Position numbers and translations under genes: made by a program
In this document: positions 1 to 7,486 of the stretch, one piece after another
How positions within the stretch are numbered: the stretch's first letter is position 1
How the letters are laid out: each line of letters starts with the position of its first letter
NCBI GenBank assembly: GCA_903848885.1
Contig: CAINHL010000078.1
Coordinates: forward strand, 1 to 36,342
DNA length: 36,342 bases
Direction: 5' to 3'
Origin: an uncultured Actinomycetes bacterium
Lineage (GTDB): Bacteria > Actinomycetota > Acidimicrobiia > Acidimicrobiales > RAAP-2
The notes under the pieces: generated by a model
Database searches by the model: none
Told to the model about the DNA's origin: nothing
The model's input: the letters and a program-made list of their open reading frames with translations, nothing else

Positions 1-219
1 CGCAAGCACTGGGGCGCGGGTGGCAGCGAATTTCATTGGTGGTGCACCCAAGCGCAGGAAGCATTCAAATCCAAAACGCGCGTCTTCGACGGAATGAAAG
101 ACGAGCTCGTCGCCATGGTGGGTCAGAAGGTCTACGACCGTCTCGGTGCCTATTTGGCACAACGAGCCACGCAGGGAACAGCCACCCGACTCCCCCACCC
201 CGTACTTCGACGAAAGTAG
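1..219 (+). CDS. C-terminal end of an unidentified protein (5' end outside window)
   Basis: An open frame runs from the first base to a TAG at 217-219, giving 72 residues of a protein whose start lies upstream of the window. The visible part is rich in charged and aromatic residues (a HWGAGGSEFHWW stretch near the start, then a basic/acidic helix-like segment). I do not recognise the family and see no transmembrane segment or metal motif. Its stop lies 2 nt from the stop of the minus-strand gene that follows, so the two are convergent, which fits the compact layout of the window. That the frame is coding rests on its uninterrupted length and its tight fit to the neighbour. Confidence 0.5.
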   Translation, partial: RKHWGAGGSEFHWWCTQAQEAFKSKTRVFDGMKDELVAMVGQKVYDRLGAYLAQRATQGTATRLPHPVLRRK

Positions 220-221
220 TT

Positions 222-434
222 TTAGCCCTCCGCGGCGAGCGGATCTTCTTCGGTGAAGGTAGGACGTGGGAGTGATCCGAGGATTTCGTCGTAGCGATCT
301 TCTTCGGCCAAGCACCATTCGGCGTGGACGTCTTCTGGTTCCGCCCCGCATTCGTCGCAGCGCGTCGCGCGAGGACCTACGGAACGCTTCAATTCACGCG
401 CTTCTACAAAGCGACGGTGGCGACCCTTTTTCAC
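222..434 (-). CDS. small conserved-looking protein with a Cys motif
   Basis: This is a 70-residue protein. It starts at GTG 434, chosen because a clear Shine-Dalgarno GAGGAG lies 5 nt upstream (in 435-446). The N-terminus is strongly basic (MKKGRHRR). A CDECG motif and a second cysteine in EWCLAEE follow, and the tail is acidic and proline-containing. The Cys pattern (CxxC plus one later Cys and a His) resembles a small zinc-binding knuckle, but the fourth ligand is not certain. No function can be assigned. It could be a ribosome- or nucleic-acid-associated small protein, but that is speculation from charge and size. It is convergent with the preceding gene end. Confidence 0.6.
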   Translation of the reverse strand: MKKGRHRRFVEARELKRSVGPRATRCDECGAEPEDVHAEWCLAEEDRYDEILGSLPRPTFTEEDPLAAEG

Positions 435-534
435 GCTTACTCCTCACTGACCAGGGGCCTGGCTACGGCGGTGGTCACGACGCGGTTCATGCGTCGAGTA
501 GGTATCTTACCAACTCAGCCCCCTGATTAACCCC

Positions 535-540
535 TAGCAT
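535..540 (+). promoter_or_regulatory. -10-like hexamer 7 nt before the 548 start codon
   Basis: TAGCAT ends 7 nt before the ATG at 548, and no Shine-Dalgarno lies between them. The spacing is what a leaderless transcript starting at the ATG would need. The same layout recurs before several other genes in the window. Confidence 0.45.
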
Positions 541-547
541 CACTTTC

Positions 548-766
548 ATGGACACATTTGACCCCCAGCAGATGATTCAACGCTTTCGCCTGCGCGCCGA
601 TGCCGTGCGAAAGCGTGGGCTCCCACCGGTCGAAGGTCCCGAACGCGTTCGTTTTATTGAAGCCGCCAATACCGACTTTCAGGATTACGCCATGCTGGGC
701 GACGCCACGGCCACCTTCGAAGACGGCATATTGCGCCTCGAGATTGACCTCCGGCCACGCAACTAG
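548..766 (+). CDS. small conserved-looking protein, function unknown
   Basis: A 72-residue acidic protein beginning MDTFDPQQMIQRF. It has an amphipathic helix at residues 5-25, a PPVEGPER segment, and a strand-rich C-terminus that ends in an alternating hydrophobic stretch (ILRLEIDLRP). No family assigned. Reasons to accept it are its own promoter-like hexamer, its codon use in keeping with the neighbours, and the neat 4-nt convergent overlap of its TAG (764-766) with the stop of the lipoprotein gene. The other frames here encode only arginine-rich shadow peptides. It looks cytoplasmic, with no signal or membrane segment. Confidence 0.6.
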   Translation: MDTFDPQQMIQRFRLRADAVRKRGLPPVEGPERVRFIEAANTDFQDYAMLGDATATFEDGILRLEIDLRPRN

Positions 767-1188
767 TGCGTGGTCAGTGCGCGCAGCCGCCACTGGCCTT
801 CCACCAGCGCGCCCACCCCAGCCGTCAAGAGGGCGCGTGCATGGCTGATCTGTGCGGGCGTGGATGCCGAATAGCACACGTTGGCGGCGTCAGCGAAGTC
901 GTGATAGGCACGAGCCAATAATTCACTCGCCTGAGAATCTGGTGTCGGGAGAGACGAGTTGGCGGCGTCGGCGTCCATCAGCAATACGGCGCACACGGTA
1001 TGACGCAGGGAGCCCGCATCCGCTGGTGCCAACACCGTTACCGCGTGGCTGACATCGTGACGTAAGGTGAGCGAATTCGATTCGAAATTGCTCTGGATCT
1101 TCCAATTCCGAATGGCCGTATCCAGGCTGACCGAACCACACGCGGACATCAAAAGCCCCGCGAGCACAATCGCGATGACGCGCCTCAC
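763..1188 (-). CDS. putative lipoprotein, function unknown
   Basis: A 141-residue protein starting at GTG 1188, which overlaps the tyrS stop as GTGA, so it is probably translated by coupling to tyrS. The N-terminus is a lipoprotein signal: two arginines, a hydrophobic core of about 12 residues, then LMSAC with the lipobox cysteine at residue 17, so the mature protein would be lipid-anchored outside the membrane. The rest is a predicted helical domain of about 125 residues with two further cysteines, one in HTVCAVLL and one in NVCYSAS, which could form a disulfide. No family recognised. Its position after tyrS looks like convenience transcription rather than a functional link. Confidence 0.7.
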   Translation of the reverse strand: MRRVIAIVLAGLLMSACGSVSLDTAIRNWKIQSNFESNSLTLRHDVSHAVTVLAPADAGSLRHTVCAVLLMDADAANSSLPTPDSQASELLARAYHDFADAANVCYSASTPAQISHARALLTAGVGALVEGQWRLRALTTH

Positions 1189-2468
1189 GAGAGGACGATG
1201 AGGTGGGTGTTGCGCTTACCCCGTCGCACGACGAGGTAGCGGTCGTGGAGCGCTTGCGAGACTTTGACCGGAGAGTTTTCCTCCTGGCGAAGGTTGTTGA
1301 TGTACACCCCACCTTGTTCAAAGAAGCGACGCGCTTCGGTCTTCGATGACGCTAAGCCACAGGTCACCAGCAACTCCACCGGATCCAGGCCCGCTACGGC
1401 ACTGGCCCGCGTCAGTGTCGAGGAGGGGGCATCAGCCACAATTTCCAGCAGGACGGCTTCGTCCAGAAGGGCAATGTCTTCGGAGAACAAGGCAGCCGCT
1501 GCCCGGTTAGCCTTCGCGGTTTCTTCGGCCCCGTGCACCCAGGTCACCACCGCGTCAGCCAAGGCACGCTGCGCCCGACGCTCCTGCGGACGATTGGTGG
1601 TGGCCGCTTCTAACTCGAGGATCTCGTCATGGCTCAAGAAGGTGAGGGCGCGCAACAGTTGCGAAACCATGGCGTCATCGGTGGTCAAAAAGAACTGGTG
1701 AAAAGCGAAGGGCGAGGTCAGTCGGGCATCGAGCCAGACATTCTCATTACCACCTTCCGACTTGCCGAACTTGGTGCCGTCAGGACGCAGGAGGAGCGGA
1801 ACCGTGAGGCCGTAGGCCTTACCGCCGGCCATCTTCTTCACCAGGTCTACTCCCACGGTGATATTGCCCCATTGGTCCGAGCCACCCATCTGCAAACTGC
1901 AGTCGTGGTCCTGATACAGGCGAACGAAATCGTAACCCTGGAGAAGCATGTAGGAAAACTCGGTGAAGGACAGTCCGATGTCTTCACGATCCAGACGACT
2001 CTTCACGGAATCCTTGGCCACCATTTGATTGATGGTGACGTGCTTGCCGACATCGCGCAGGAAGTCCGTCAGCGAGACGGTGGTGAGCCAATCCGCGTTG
2101 TTCATCAACAGCGCCCGACTCGCACCCGCCGAGGCGTCACAGTCCAGAAGTCTCGTGAGTTGCGCGGAAATACCCGCGAGATTCATCGCCAAGGCCTCCG
2201 CGGTGAGGAGTGGGCGTTCGGCCGCTTTGAAGCTGGGATCTCCAATCAATCCCGTCCCCCCGCCCGCAAGGGCGATGGGTCGGTTTCCCGCGAGTTGCAA
2301 GCGTCGAAGGTTGCAAATTTGTAGCAGATTTCCCACGTGCAGTGACGGGGCCGTAGGGTCAAAACCGATGTAGGCCGTGACCTTTCCCGCGTCGAGTTGC
2401 TCAAATATCGCCTCGTCGGTGACTTGGTGTATCAATCCACGAAACGCCCAGTCCGCACGTAATGACAT
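1185..2468 (-). CDS. tyrS: tyrosyl-tRNA synthetase
   Basis: A 427-residue class I aminoacyl-tRNA synthetase that charges tRNA-Tyr in the cytoplasm. Visible landmarks are the YIGFDPTAPSLHVGN block with the HIGH-equivalent HVGN near residue 45, the tyrosine-pocket block QMGGSDQWGNI near 195, and the KMSKS-equivalent KFGKS near 235. A C-terminal S4-like RNA-binding domain follows (about 360-427, containing SSKTEARRFFEQGGVYIN). Length is normal for the bacterial TyrS family. The ATG at 2468 is preceded by TAGACT at a 6-nt distance, so it probably has its own, possibly leaderless, promoter although ccdA ends only 26 nt upstream. The putative lipoprotein gene overlaps its stop. Confidence 0.97.
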   Translation of the reverse strand: MSLRADWAFRGLIHQVTDEAIFEQLDAGKVTAYIGFDPTAPSLHVGNLLQICNLRRLQLAGNRPIALAGGGTGLIGDPSFKAAERPLLTAEALAMNLAGISAQLTRLLDCDASAGASRALLMNNADWLTTVSLTDFLRDVGKHVTINQMVAKDSVKSRLDREDIGLSFTEFSYMLLQGYDFVRLYQDHDCSLQMGGSDQWGNITVGVDLVKKMAGGKAYGLTVPLLLRPDGTKFGKSEGGNENVWLDARLTSPFAFHQFFLTTDDAMVSQLLRALTFLSHDEILELEAATTNRPQERRAQRALADAVVTWVHGAEETAKANRAAAALFSEDIALLDEAVLLEIVADAPSSTLTRASAVAGLDPVELLVTCGLASSKTEARRFFEQGGVYINNLRQEENSPVKVSQALHDRYLVVRRGKRNTHLIVLS

Positions 2469-2474
2469 GCCCTC

Positions 2475-2480
2475 AGTCTA
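2475..2480 (-). promoter_or_regulatory. -10-like hexamer 6 nt before tyrS
   Basis: Read on the minus strand, TAGACT ends 6 nt before the tyrS ATG. The intervening GAGGGC could act as a weak ribosome site, but the spacing fits a transcript starting at the ATG itself. It lies in the 26-nt gap after ccdA. Confidence 0.5.
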
Positions 2481-2494
2481 GAACGACCTTGCCG

Positions 2495-3235
2495 TTAGAG
2501 AGGGAGGGAGTTCGTGGGCAGATTCACTCGAAGCCAGAGAACAAAATGAGCCCAGAGGCCCGTGGCTTCCAAGAGTCCGATGGCGATCAGCATGACGCCA
2601 CCGATCTGACCGATGCGCCGAGAGTGACGCCGCAGCCACTTCGACGCTGTCGTCGCGTATTCACCCGCGAGGGCAATCACTACGAAGGGAAGTCCCAGAC
2701 CAAGGCAGTAGCAGAAAGCCAGGAGCGAGCCACGCCACGCCGACGCACCCGAGGAGGCTGCCAAACCCAAAATGGCACCGAGGGTGGGGCCGATACACGG
2801 TGTCCAACCCAAGGCGAACAAAAAACCTAAGACGAAAGCACCGAGCACCGTGGCGCGGGGCACGTAGTGACTGCGGCGTTCCCGTTGCGCCCACGCAGCG
2901 GGCCACCAGCCCGCGAAAAAGAGACCCATCGCCATGGTGAGAGCGCCGAAGAATATTTCCAACCAGCGCTGATGGCGAGAGAGGGCCGAACCCAGACCGC
3001 CGAAGGCGGCACCAAAGGATACGAAAATAACCGCGAATCCCAGAACGAAGGCCAACGAACCCGCGAGTGTGCGTCCCCGACGATGCGTCGGACTGGCGGC
3101 ACCCACCGAGCCCGAGAGAAAGGCGAGATAGCCCGGCACTAATGGCAGCACGCAGGGGGAGAGAAAGGAGACGAAACCCGCGGCCATGGCCACCGGGATA
3201 GCGGCCAGCAACGACGAAGGGAGGGAGGTCGCCAT
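2495..3235 (-). CDS. ccdA: CcdA-family thiol-disulfide transmembrane protein
   Basis: A 246-residue integral membrane protein with about six hydrophobic segments. The two cysteine motifs of the CcdA/DsbD-beta family are present: SFLSPCVLPLVPGY in the first segment and GWTPCIGPTLG in the middle one. These cysteines carry electrons from cytoplasmic thioredoxin to extracytoplasmic partners, classically for cytochrome c maturation. The start is the ATG at 3235, which overlaps the menD stop as TGATG; a longer reading in this frame would only run antiparallel to conserved menD sequence. The pairing with menD suggests a shared role in the respiratory chain, but no ResB/CcsA or extracytoplasmic thioredoxin gene is adjacent. 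Confidence 0.9.
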   Translation of the reverse strand: MATSLPSSLLAAIPVAMAAGFVSFLSPCVLPLVPGYLAFLSGSVGAASPTHRRGRTLAGSLAFVLGFAVIFVSFGAAFGGLGSALSRHQRWLEIFFGALTMAMGLFFAGWWPAAWAQRERRSHYVPRATVLGAFVLGFLFALGWTPCIGPTLGAILGLAASSGASAWRGSLLAFCYCLGLGLPFVVIALAGEYATTASKWLRRHSRRIGQIGGVMLIAIGLLEATGLWAHFVLWLRVNLPTNSLPL

Positions 3236-4878
3236 CACGTCGCAATCTCCGCGTGGATTCGTTGGATGAGCTCCTCGTGGCGACCGACGTTTTCCGAAAC
3301 CGGCGGCAACGCGGCCACGACCACGCTGACGCCCGTATGCGACAATCCGGTGCGAATGGCGTCGTCGAGCTCCTGGTGAGTACGCACCGTGGCGGCCCAA
3401 TGGCCAAAGCTCGACGCGATAGCAGCGAGATTGAGATCACGTGTGGTGGTGAAGAGTTCCCCAAAGCTGTGTGCGTCAAGTGCGTCCGCTTGCGGCAGAA
3501 AAGAGAAGATGCCTCCCCCGCGGTTATCGGACACCACGATGACGGCACTCCCCCCGTGAGGGCCAAGGCCATCCACCAAGGAACCCACGTCGTGCAGGAA
3601 GGTCACGTCACCCACGTAGCCCACGACACTCGACGAGACGCCCGCTCCGAGAATGGTCGAGAGCACGCCGTCGATGCCGTTCGCACCGCGATTGGAGATG
3701 ATCCGGGTGCGTCGTGTTTCGCTCCACCATTCCACGTCACGTACGGGCATCGAGGACCCCACCACCAGGGTGACTTCGTGTTCGTTAGCTACTGACACCA
3801 CGCGACGGGCCACCGCTATTTCCGTCCACTCGTCGTACCCAGCCAGCACCGATCCCACCCGCTCGGAAATTACTTCCCAGGCCGACACGTAGTCGGCATT
3901 TCCGGCGTGCAGCGTGGCGTCGAGATCACTCACGTCGCTATTCCATTCGTGGTCGACTCGCCGATCGGGGTCCCCCACCATCGTGCCGGTGCTGACGGCC
4001 ACCACGGGGCACTTCCACTCGCGCAAACGCTGCGCCACCGTCTTGGATGCCAACACGCCACCCGCGCGCAGGACAACGTCGGGAGCAAGCGCCGACGCCC
4101 ATTCGTCCGAACGCAAGATCACGTCGGCATAGGGCAACGAGCCTTCGCCCGTCGCGTCGGTGAGCAGAGCCCACGACATCTCACGGCATCTCGCTTCCCA
4201 ATCGTGCTGGTGTGGTGATCCCGCCACGACCAACACGCGACGACCCCGTAGCTCGACCGGACAGGTCTCGTTCGCCGACAGGGAGGTCCACACCGCCGCG
4301 GGTTCGCTGGGCGGAAAAATCTGGGCGTCACCCACCAAGGGCTCGTCAAAAGCGGCGTTCAAATGGACGGGTCCGGGGAACAAGTCATCCTCGGCGGCGT
4401 AGAACAAATCTTGGGCAATCTGGGCCCACTTGTCACGTTGCTCCCACCGCGCAACGCCGGGCTCGGCAAATTGCCGCACCATCGACGCAAAAATCTCGGT
4501 TTGTTCAATTGTCTGCGGGGCACCCACACCGTGCAGCTCCGGTGGTCGATCGGCGGTGATCACCAGCAAGGGCACGTAGGCCAAATCTGCTTCCGCGACC
4601 GCCGCGTGGAGTTCGGCGGCAGCCGTGCCGCTGGTGACCACGATGGCCACGGTGTGACGAGTGGCCAAGGCCAGCCCAATGGCGAAGAACCCCGCCGAAC
4701 GCTCATCAATGCGCACGTGGCAGCGAATCTCGTCACGTTGGTGAAAGGCCATGGCCAAGGGGGTCGAGCGCGAACCGGGGCAAATCACCACGTCGCTGAG
4801 GCCCATGGCCACCCACTGGTCAACCAGGACGGCGGCGTAGGTTGCCTGCACGTCACGGGGACTCGGTACGCTCGTCAT
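3235..4878 (-). CDS. menD: menaquinone biosynthesis protein MenD (SEPHCHC synthase)
   Basis: A 547-residue thiamine-diphosphate enzyme that joins 2-oxoglutarate-derived succinic semialdehyde to isochorismate, giving SEPHCHC. Diagnostic motifs are CPGSRSTPLAMAF near residue 35, DERSAGFFAIGLA near 60, TSGTAAAELHAAV near 85, a middle NAD-like domain, and the C-terminal ThDP-binding part with GDVTFLHDVGSL and VVSDNRGGGIFSF. The ATG at 4878 is 2 nt from the start codon of the divergent menH gene. Upstream on the minus strand a GGAGAGAGG sequence, inside menH coding DNA, can serve as ribosome site. ccdA follows with a TGATG overlap. Confidence 0.97.
   Translation of the reverse strand: MTSVPSPRDVQATYAAVLVDQWVAMGLSDVVICPGSRSTPLAMAFHQRDEIRCHVRIDERSAGFFAIGLALATRHTVAIVVTSGTAAAELHAAVAEADLAYVPLLVITADRPPELHGVGAPQTIEQTEIFASMVRQFAEPGVARWEQRDKWAQIAQDLFYAAEDDLFPGPVHLNAAFDEPLVGDAQIFPPSEPAAVWTSLSANETCPVELRGRRVLVVAGSPHQHDWEARCREMSWALLTDATGEGSLPYADVILRSDEWASALAPDVVLRAGGVLASKTVAQRLREWKCPVVAVSTGTMVGDPDRRVDHEWNSDVSDLDATLHAGNADYVSAWEVISERVGSVLAGYDEWTEIAVARRVVSVANEHEVTLVVGSSMPVRDVEWWSETRRTRIISNRGANGIDGVLSTILGAGVSSSVVGYVGDVTFLHDVGSLVDGLGPHGGSAVIVVSDNRGGGIFSFLPQADALDAHSFGELFTTTRDLNLAAIASSFGHWAATVRTHQELDDAIRTGLSHTGVSVVVAALPPVSENVGRHEELIQRIHAEIAT
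4867..4872 (+). promoter_or_regulatory. -10-like hexamer before menH, inside menD
   Basis: TACGCT ends 8 nt before the menH ATG at 4881 and lies within the first codons of menD on the other strand. No Shine-Dalgarno separates it from the start codon. It fits a leaderless or nearly leaderless menH mRNA. Confidence 0.35.
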
Positions 4879-4880
4879 CT

Positions 4881-5633
4881 ATGGCCTCTCTCCACACCTA
4901 CCGCGCGGGTACGGGACCCACGCTCGTGTGGTTGCACGGTTTCACGCACAGTAGTCACTCGGCGCATCAGTTCCGCTCCATTCTGGCAGGAAGCCACGAA
5001 CTCGTGACTCTGGATCTTCCGGGCCACGGTGATTCCGGTGACATTCGTTGCGATCTCACCGAAACGGCGGAATTAGTCGCCGCGGCTATCGGACCAGGAC
5101 CGGTGATCTTGGGGGGATACTCCTTCGGCGCGCGCGTGGCCCTCCACGTCGCTCTCGCACATCCCGAGCTCGTAGGTCGTCTGGTACTACTCAGTGGTAC
5201 CCGAGGTATTCACGACGACGTCGAGCGCCGGGACCGTCGTCGTCGCGACGAAGAGCTCGCGCGGCGCATTCAGATCATCGGCGTCCCCGCCTTCGTGGAC
5301 GAGTGGTTGGCGCAGCCTCTTTTCGCGGGCGTACCGAACGACGCCCACGAGATTGACGCGCGAAATCGCAATACTGCCAGCGGTCTCGCCAGTTCCTTGG
5401 AGCTCGCCGGAACGGGTACGCAGGAGTTCTTGGGTGACGTCGTGCGCGACATCACCATCCCTACCTTGGTCATGGCGGGGGCACTCGACGAAAAATTCAC
5501 GCGCGAGGCTCTGGAACTTTCCGCGAATCTTCCCCAAGGAGAATGCACCATTTTGAGTGGTGTCGGCCACGCCGCGCACCTGGAGAACCCCGAATTAGTG
5601 GCGAGTCGCCTGACGGCTTTTCTGAATCAGTAG
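4881..5633 (+). CDS. menH: alpha/beta hydrolase, probable MenH (SHCHC synthase)
   Basis: A 250-residue alpha/beta hydrolase. The oxyanion-hole block is LVWLHGFTHSS near residue 15. The nucleophile elbow is GGYSFGAR (Ser near residue 85), the acid is in AGALDEKF, and the catalytic His is in GVGHAAHLENPE near 230. MenH eliminates pyruvate from SEPHCHC, the MenD product. The assignment over a generic hydrolase rests on its position back-to-back with menD and beside menA/menB. The ATG at 4881 was chosen because homology-like sequence starts at once (LHTYRAG); a longer frame would run into menD. Its 3' end overlaps the menA 3' end by 39 nt in convergent orientation. Confidence 0.85.
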   Translation: MASLHTYRAGTGPTLVWLHGFTHSSHSAHQFRSILAGSHELVTLDLPGHGDSGDIRCDLTETAELVAAAIGPGPVILGGYSFGARVALHVALAHPELVGRLVLLSGTRGIHDDVERRDRRRRDEELARRIQIIGVPAFVDEWLAQPLFAGVPNDAHEIDARNRNTASGLASSLELAGTGTQEFLGDVVRDITIPTLVMAGALDEKFTREALELSANLPQGECTILSGVGHAAHLENPELVASRLTAFLNQ

Positions 5634-6563
5634 AGCCACCACGGCCAGGGCCAGGGCCCCGGTCACCACCGCACTCAGCGAGTTAGCCCTCACGCCGGGA
5701 GCGACCGCCAGCATGATGCCGGTCGCGAGACCTACCAGGAGTTGCAGACGTGCCGACATGGCTAAGAGCGGGAGCAGTTCTCGACCGGTCCGCGCGGTAA
5801 AGAGAAAACGTGAGGCGGCCACCCCATAGACCACCACCACCACGCAGCCCAGAAAACGACACGCCGCTCCTACGCCGAGGGTTGCTCCGAGCCCGCAGAC
5901 CACATAGAGCCAACTGGCCCGACTCCTACCGGCGCGCGCCGCCAAGGTTTTCTTGCCCGAGAGTTGATCACCGTCGATGTCGCGGATGTTGTTCGCTTCG
6001 AGGAGCGCGCAGGCCATTGAGCCCGCACCCAGGCCCAGCCACCAGGACTTTGAAGGGATGCTGTCGCCCATGGCGTAGGCCGTGCCGACGGTCGCGACAA
6101 AACCAAAGAAGATCATCACGAATACTTCCCCGAGCCCCATGTAGCCGTACGGGCGGGGGCCACCGGTATAGAGCCAGCCCGCGGCAATAGCCGCCGCGCC
6201 AATCAACACGAACCACCACGAGGTACGCGCGGCAAGAAACACCCCACCCAACGCAGCTGCGGCGAAGGTGCCCATGGCGGCGTTGCGTACCGTCGACGCG
6301 GGAACCACACGCGACGCCGTCAAGCGGAAGGGTCCCACGCGGACTTCGTCCGTACCTTTCACGCCGTCGGAATAATCGTTGGCGAAGTTCGTGGCGATTT
6401 GCAAGGCCAGGGCTACCCACGCACAGAGCACCACGTTGAGGAAGTTGAGCGCGTGCGGACGCACGCTGAGCGATCCCAGCGCCACGGGTACGAGTGCGGC
6501 CGGCAAGGTGCGCGGACGTGCCGCCAACACCCAGCGCCGAACGGGTCCGGGGGTGCCGCTCAC
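5595..6563 (-). CDS. menA: 1,4-dihydroxy-2-naphthoate polyprenyltransferase MenA
   Basis: A 322-residue UbiA-superfamily membrane protein with about eight or nine hydrophobic helices. It attaches the polyprenyl tail to dihydroxynaphthoate at the cytoplasmic membrane. The first Asp-rich motif is [14 protein letters not shown] (near residue 60) and the second is [18 protein letters not shown] (near 190); these bind the magnesium-diphosphate. [15 protein letters not shown] near the N-terminus is typical of MenA. The start is GTG 6563, overlapping the menB stop as GTGA, so menB and menA are translationally coupled. The 3' end is antiparallel to the last 13 codons of menH. Confidence 0.95.
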   Translation of the reverse strand: MSGTPGPVRRWVLAARPRTLPAALVPVALGSLSVRPHALNFLNVVLCAWVALALQIATNFANDYSDGVKGTDEVRVGPFRLTASRVVPASTVRNAAMGTFAAAALGGVFLAARTSWWFVLIGAAAIAAGWLYTGGPRPYGYMGLGEVFVMIFFGFVATVGTAYAMGDSIPSKSWWLGLGAGSMACALLEANNIRDIDGDQLSGKKTLAARAGRSRASWLYVVCGLGATLGVGAACRFLGCVVVVVYGVAASRFLFTARTGRELLPLLAMSARLQLLVGLATGIMLAVAPGVRANSLSAVVTGALALAVVALLIQKSRQATRH

Positions 6564-7453
6564 GGGCGCTTGGGGAACTTCGAGAAGTCGGGCTCACGGT
6601 GTTCGACGAAGGCGTTGCGACCCTCTTGTCCTTCTTCGGACATGTAAAACAACATGGTGGCGTCACCGGCCAATTGCTGCACCCCTGCTAGTCCGTCATC
6701 CGCCGCGTTAAAGCCCGCCTTGAGCATCCGTAGAGCCATGGGCGAGAGCGCCAGCATCTGACGACACCAGGCCACGGTTTCACGTTCGAGGTCGGCCAAG
6801 GGCACCACCGTGTTCACCAGTCCCCAATCCAAGGCCTGCGCCGCGTCGTATTGACGACACAAAAACCAGACTTCCTTAGCCCGCTTGATGCCAATGGCGC
6901 GCGCCAAGATCGACGAGCCGAAGCCTCCATCAAAGGAACCCACGCGCGGGCCGGTCTGGCCGAAGCGGGCGTTATCCGCCGCAATGGAGAGATCGCAGAC
7001 TAAGTGCAAAATGTGCCCACCACCGATGGCGTAACCGGCAATGGAGGCCACCACGGGCTTGGGCAGGCGTCGGATTTGAATCTGGAGATCCAACACGTTG
7101 AGGCGTCCGATTCCCTGTTGGGCGACGTCATCGTCACCGATGTACCCGTCATCGCCGCGAATTTTTTGGTCACCGCCCGAGCAAAAAGCGTCGGGACCTT
7201 CACCGGTCAAGACAATCGCACCCACCGAGGTGTCGTCGCGTGCCATTTCGAAGGCGCGGCTGAGTTCGAAAAGTGTTTGTGGACGAAAGGCGTTACGCCG
7301 TTCCGGGCGGTTGATGGTGATCTTGGCGATCCCATCGGCCACGTCGTAAAAGATGTCCTTGAAGTCGCCCGCGCGTTGCCACTGCGGCAAGGGGTAGGAG
7401 CGAAATTTCTCGACGGGGTCAATCGGAGGTCCTTGGATAACGGTATCGGCCAT
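6560..7453 (-). CDS. menB: 1,4-dihydroxy-2-naphthoyl-CoA synthase MenB
   Basis: A 297-residue crotonase-fold enzyme that cyclises O-succinylbenzoyl-CoA to dihydroxynaphthoyl-CoA. Motifs are [11 protein letters not shown] near residue 50, the oxyanion-hole segment [11 protein letters not shown] near 90, and [16 protein letters not shown] followed by [16 protein letters not shown] near 160. The QTG sequence has glycine where the Mycobacterium tuberculosis enzyme has a catalytic aspartate, so it should belong to the bicarbonate-dependent class known from E. coli. The ATG at 7453 has a TAGCGT hexamer 6 nt upstream, suggesting an independent leaderless transcript. menA is coupled downstream. Confidence 0.97.
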   Translation of the reverse strand: MADTVIQGPPIDPVEKFRSYPLPQWQRAGDFKDIFYDVADGIAKITINRPERRNAFRPQTLFELSRAFEMARDDTSVGAIVLTGEGPDAFCSGGDQKIRGDDGYIGDDDVAQQGIGRLNVLDLQIQIRRLPKPVVASIAGYAIGGGHILHLVCDLSIAADNARFGQTGPRVGSFDGGFGSSILARAIGIKRAKEVWFLCRQYDAAQALDWGLVNTVVPLADLERETVAWCRQMLALSPMALRMLKAGFNAADDGLAGVQQLAGDATMLFYMSEEGQEGRNAFVEHREPDFSKFPKRP

Positions 7454-7459
7454 AGCTCT

Positions 7460-7465
7460 ACGCTA
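7460..7465 (-). promoter_or_regulatory. -10-like hexamer 6 nt before menB
   Basis: On the minus strand TAGCGT ends 6 nt before the menB ATG, in the 33-nt gap after the sulfatase gene. The layout is the same as for tyrS and the SDR gene. Confidence 0.5.
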
Positions 7466-7486
7466 ACGCCGAGCGCACCCGATCGA

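Noticed and set aside
480-535. tRNA-like segment (minus strand has a GAGTTGGTAAGA stretch resembling a D-arm)
   Set aside because: No T-arm consensus, no acceptor stem pairing and no complete cloverleaf can be drawn; most likely chance.
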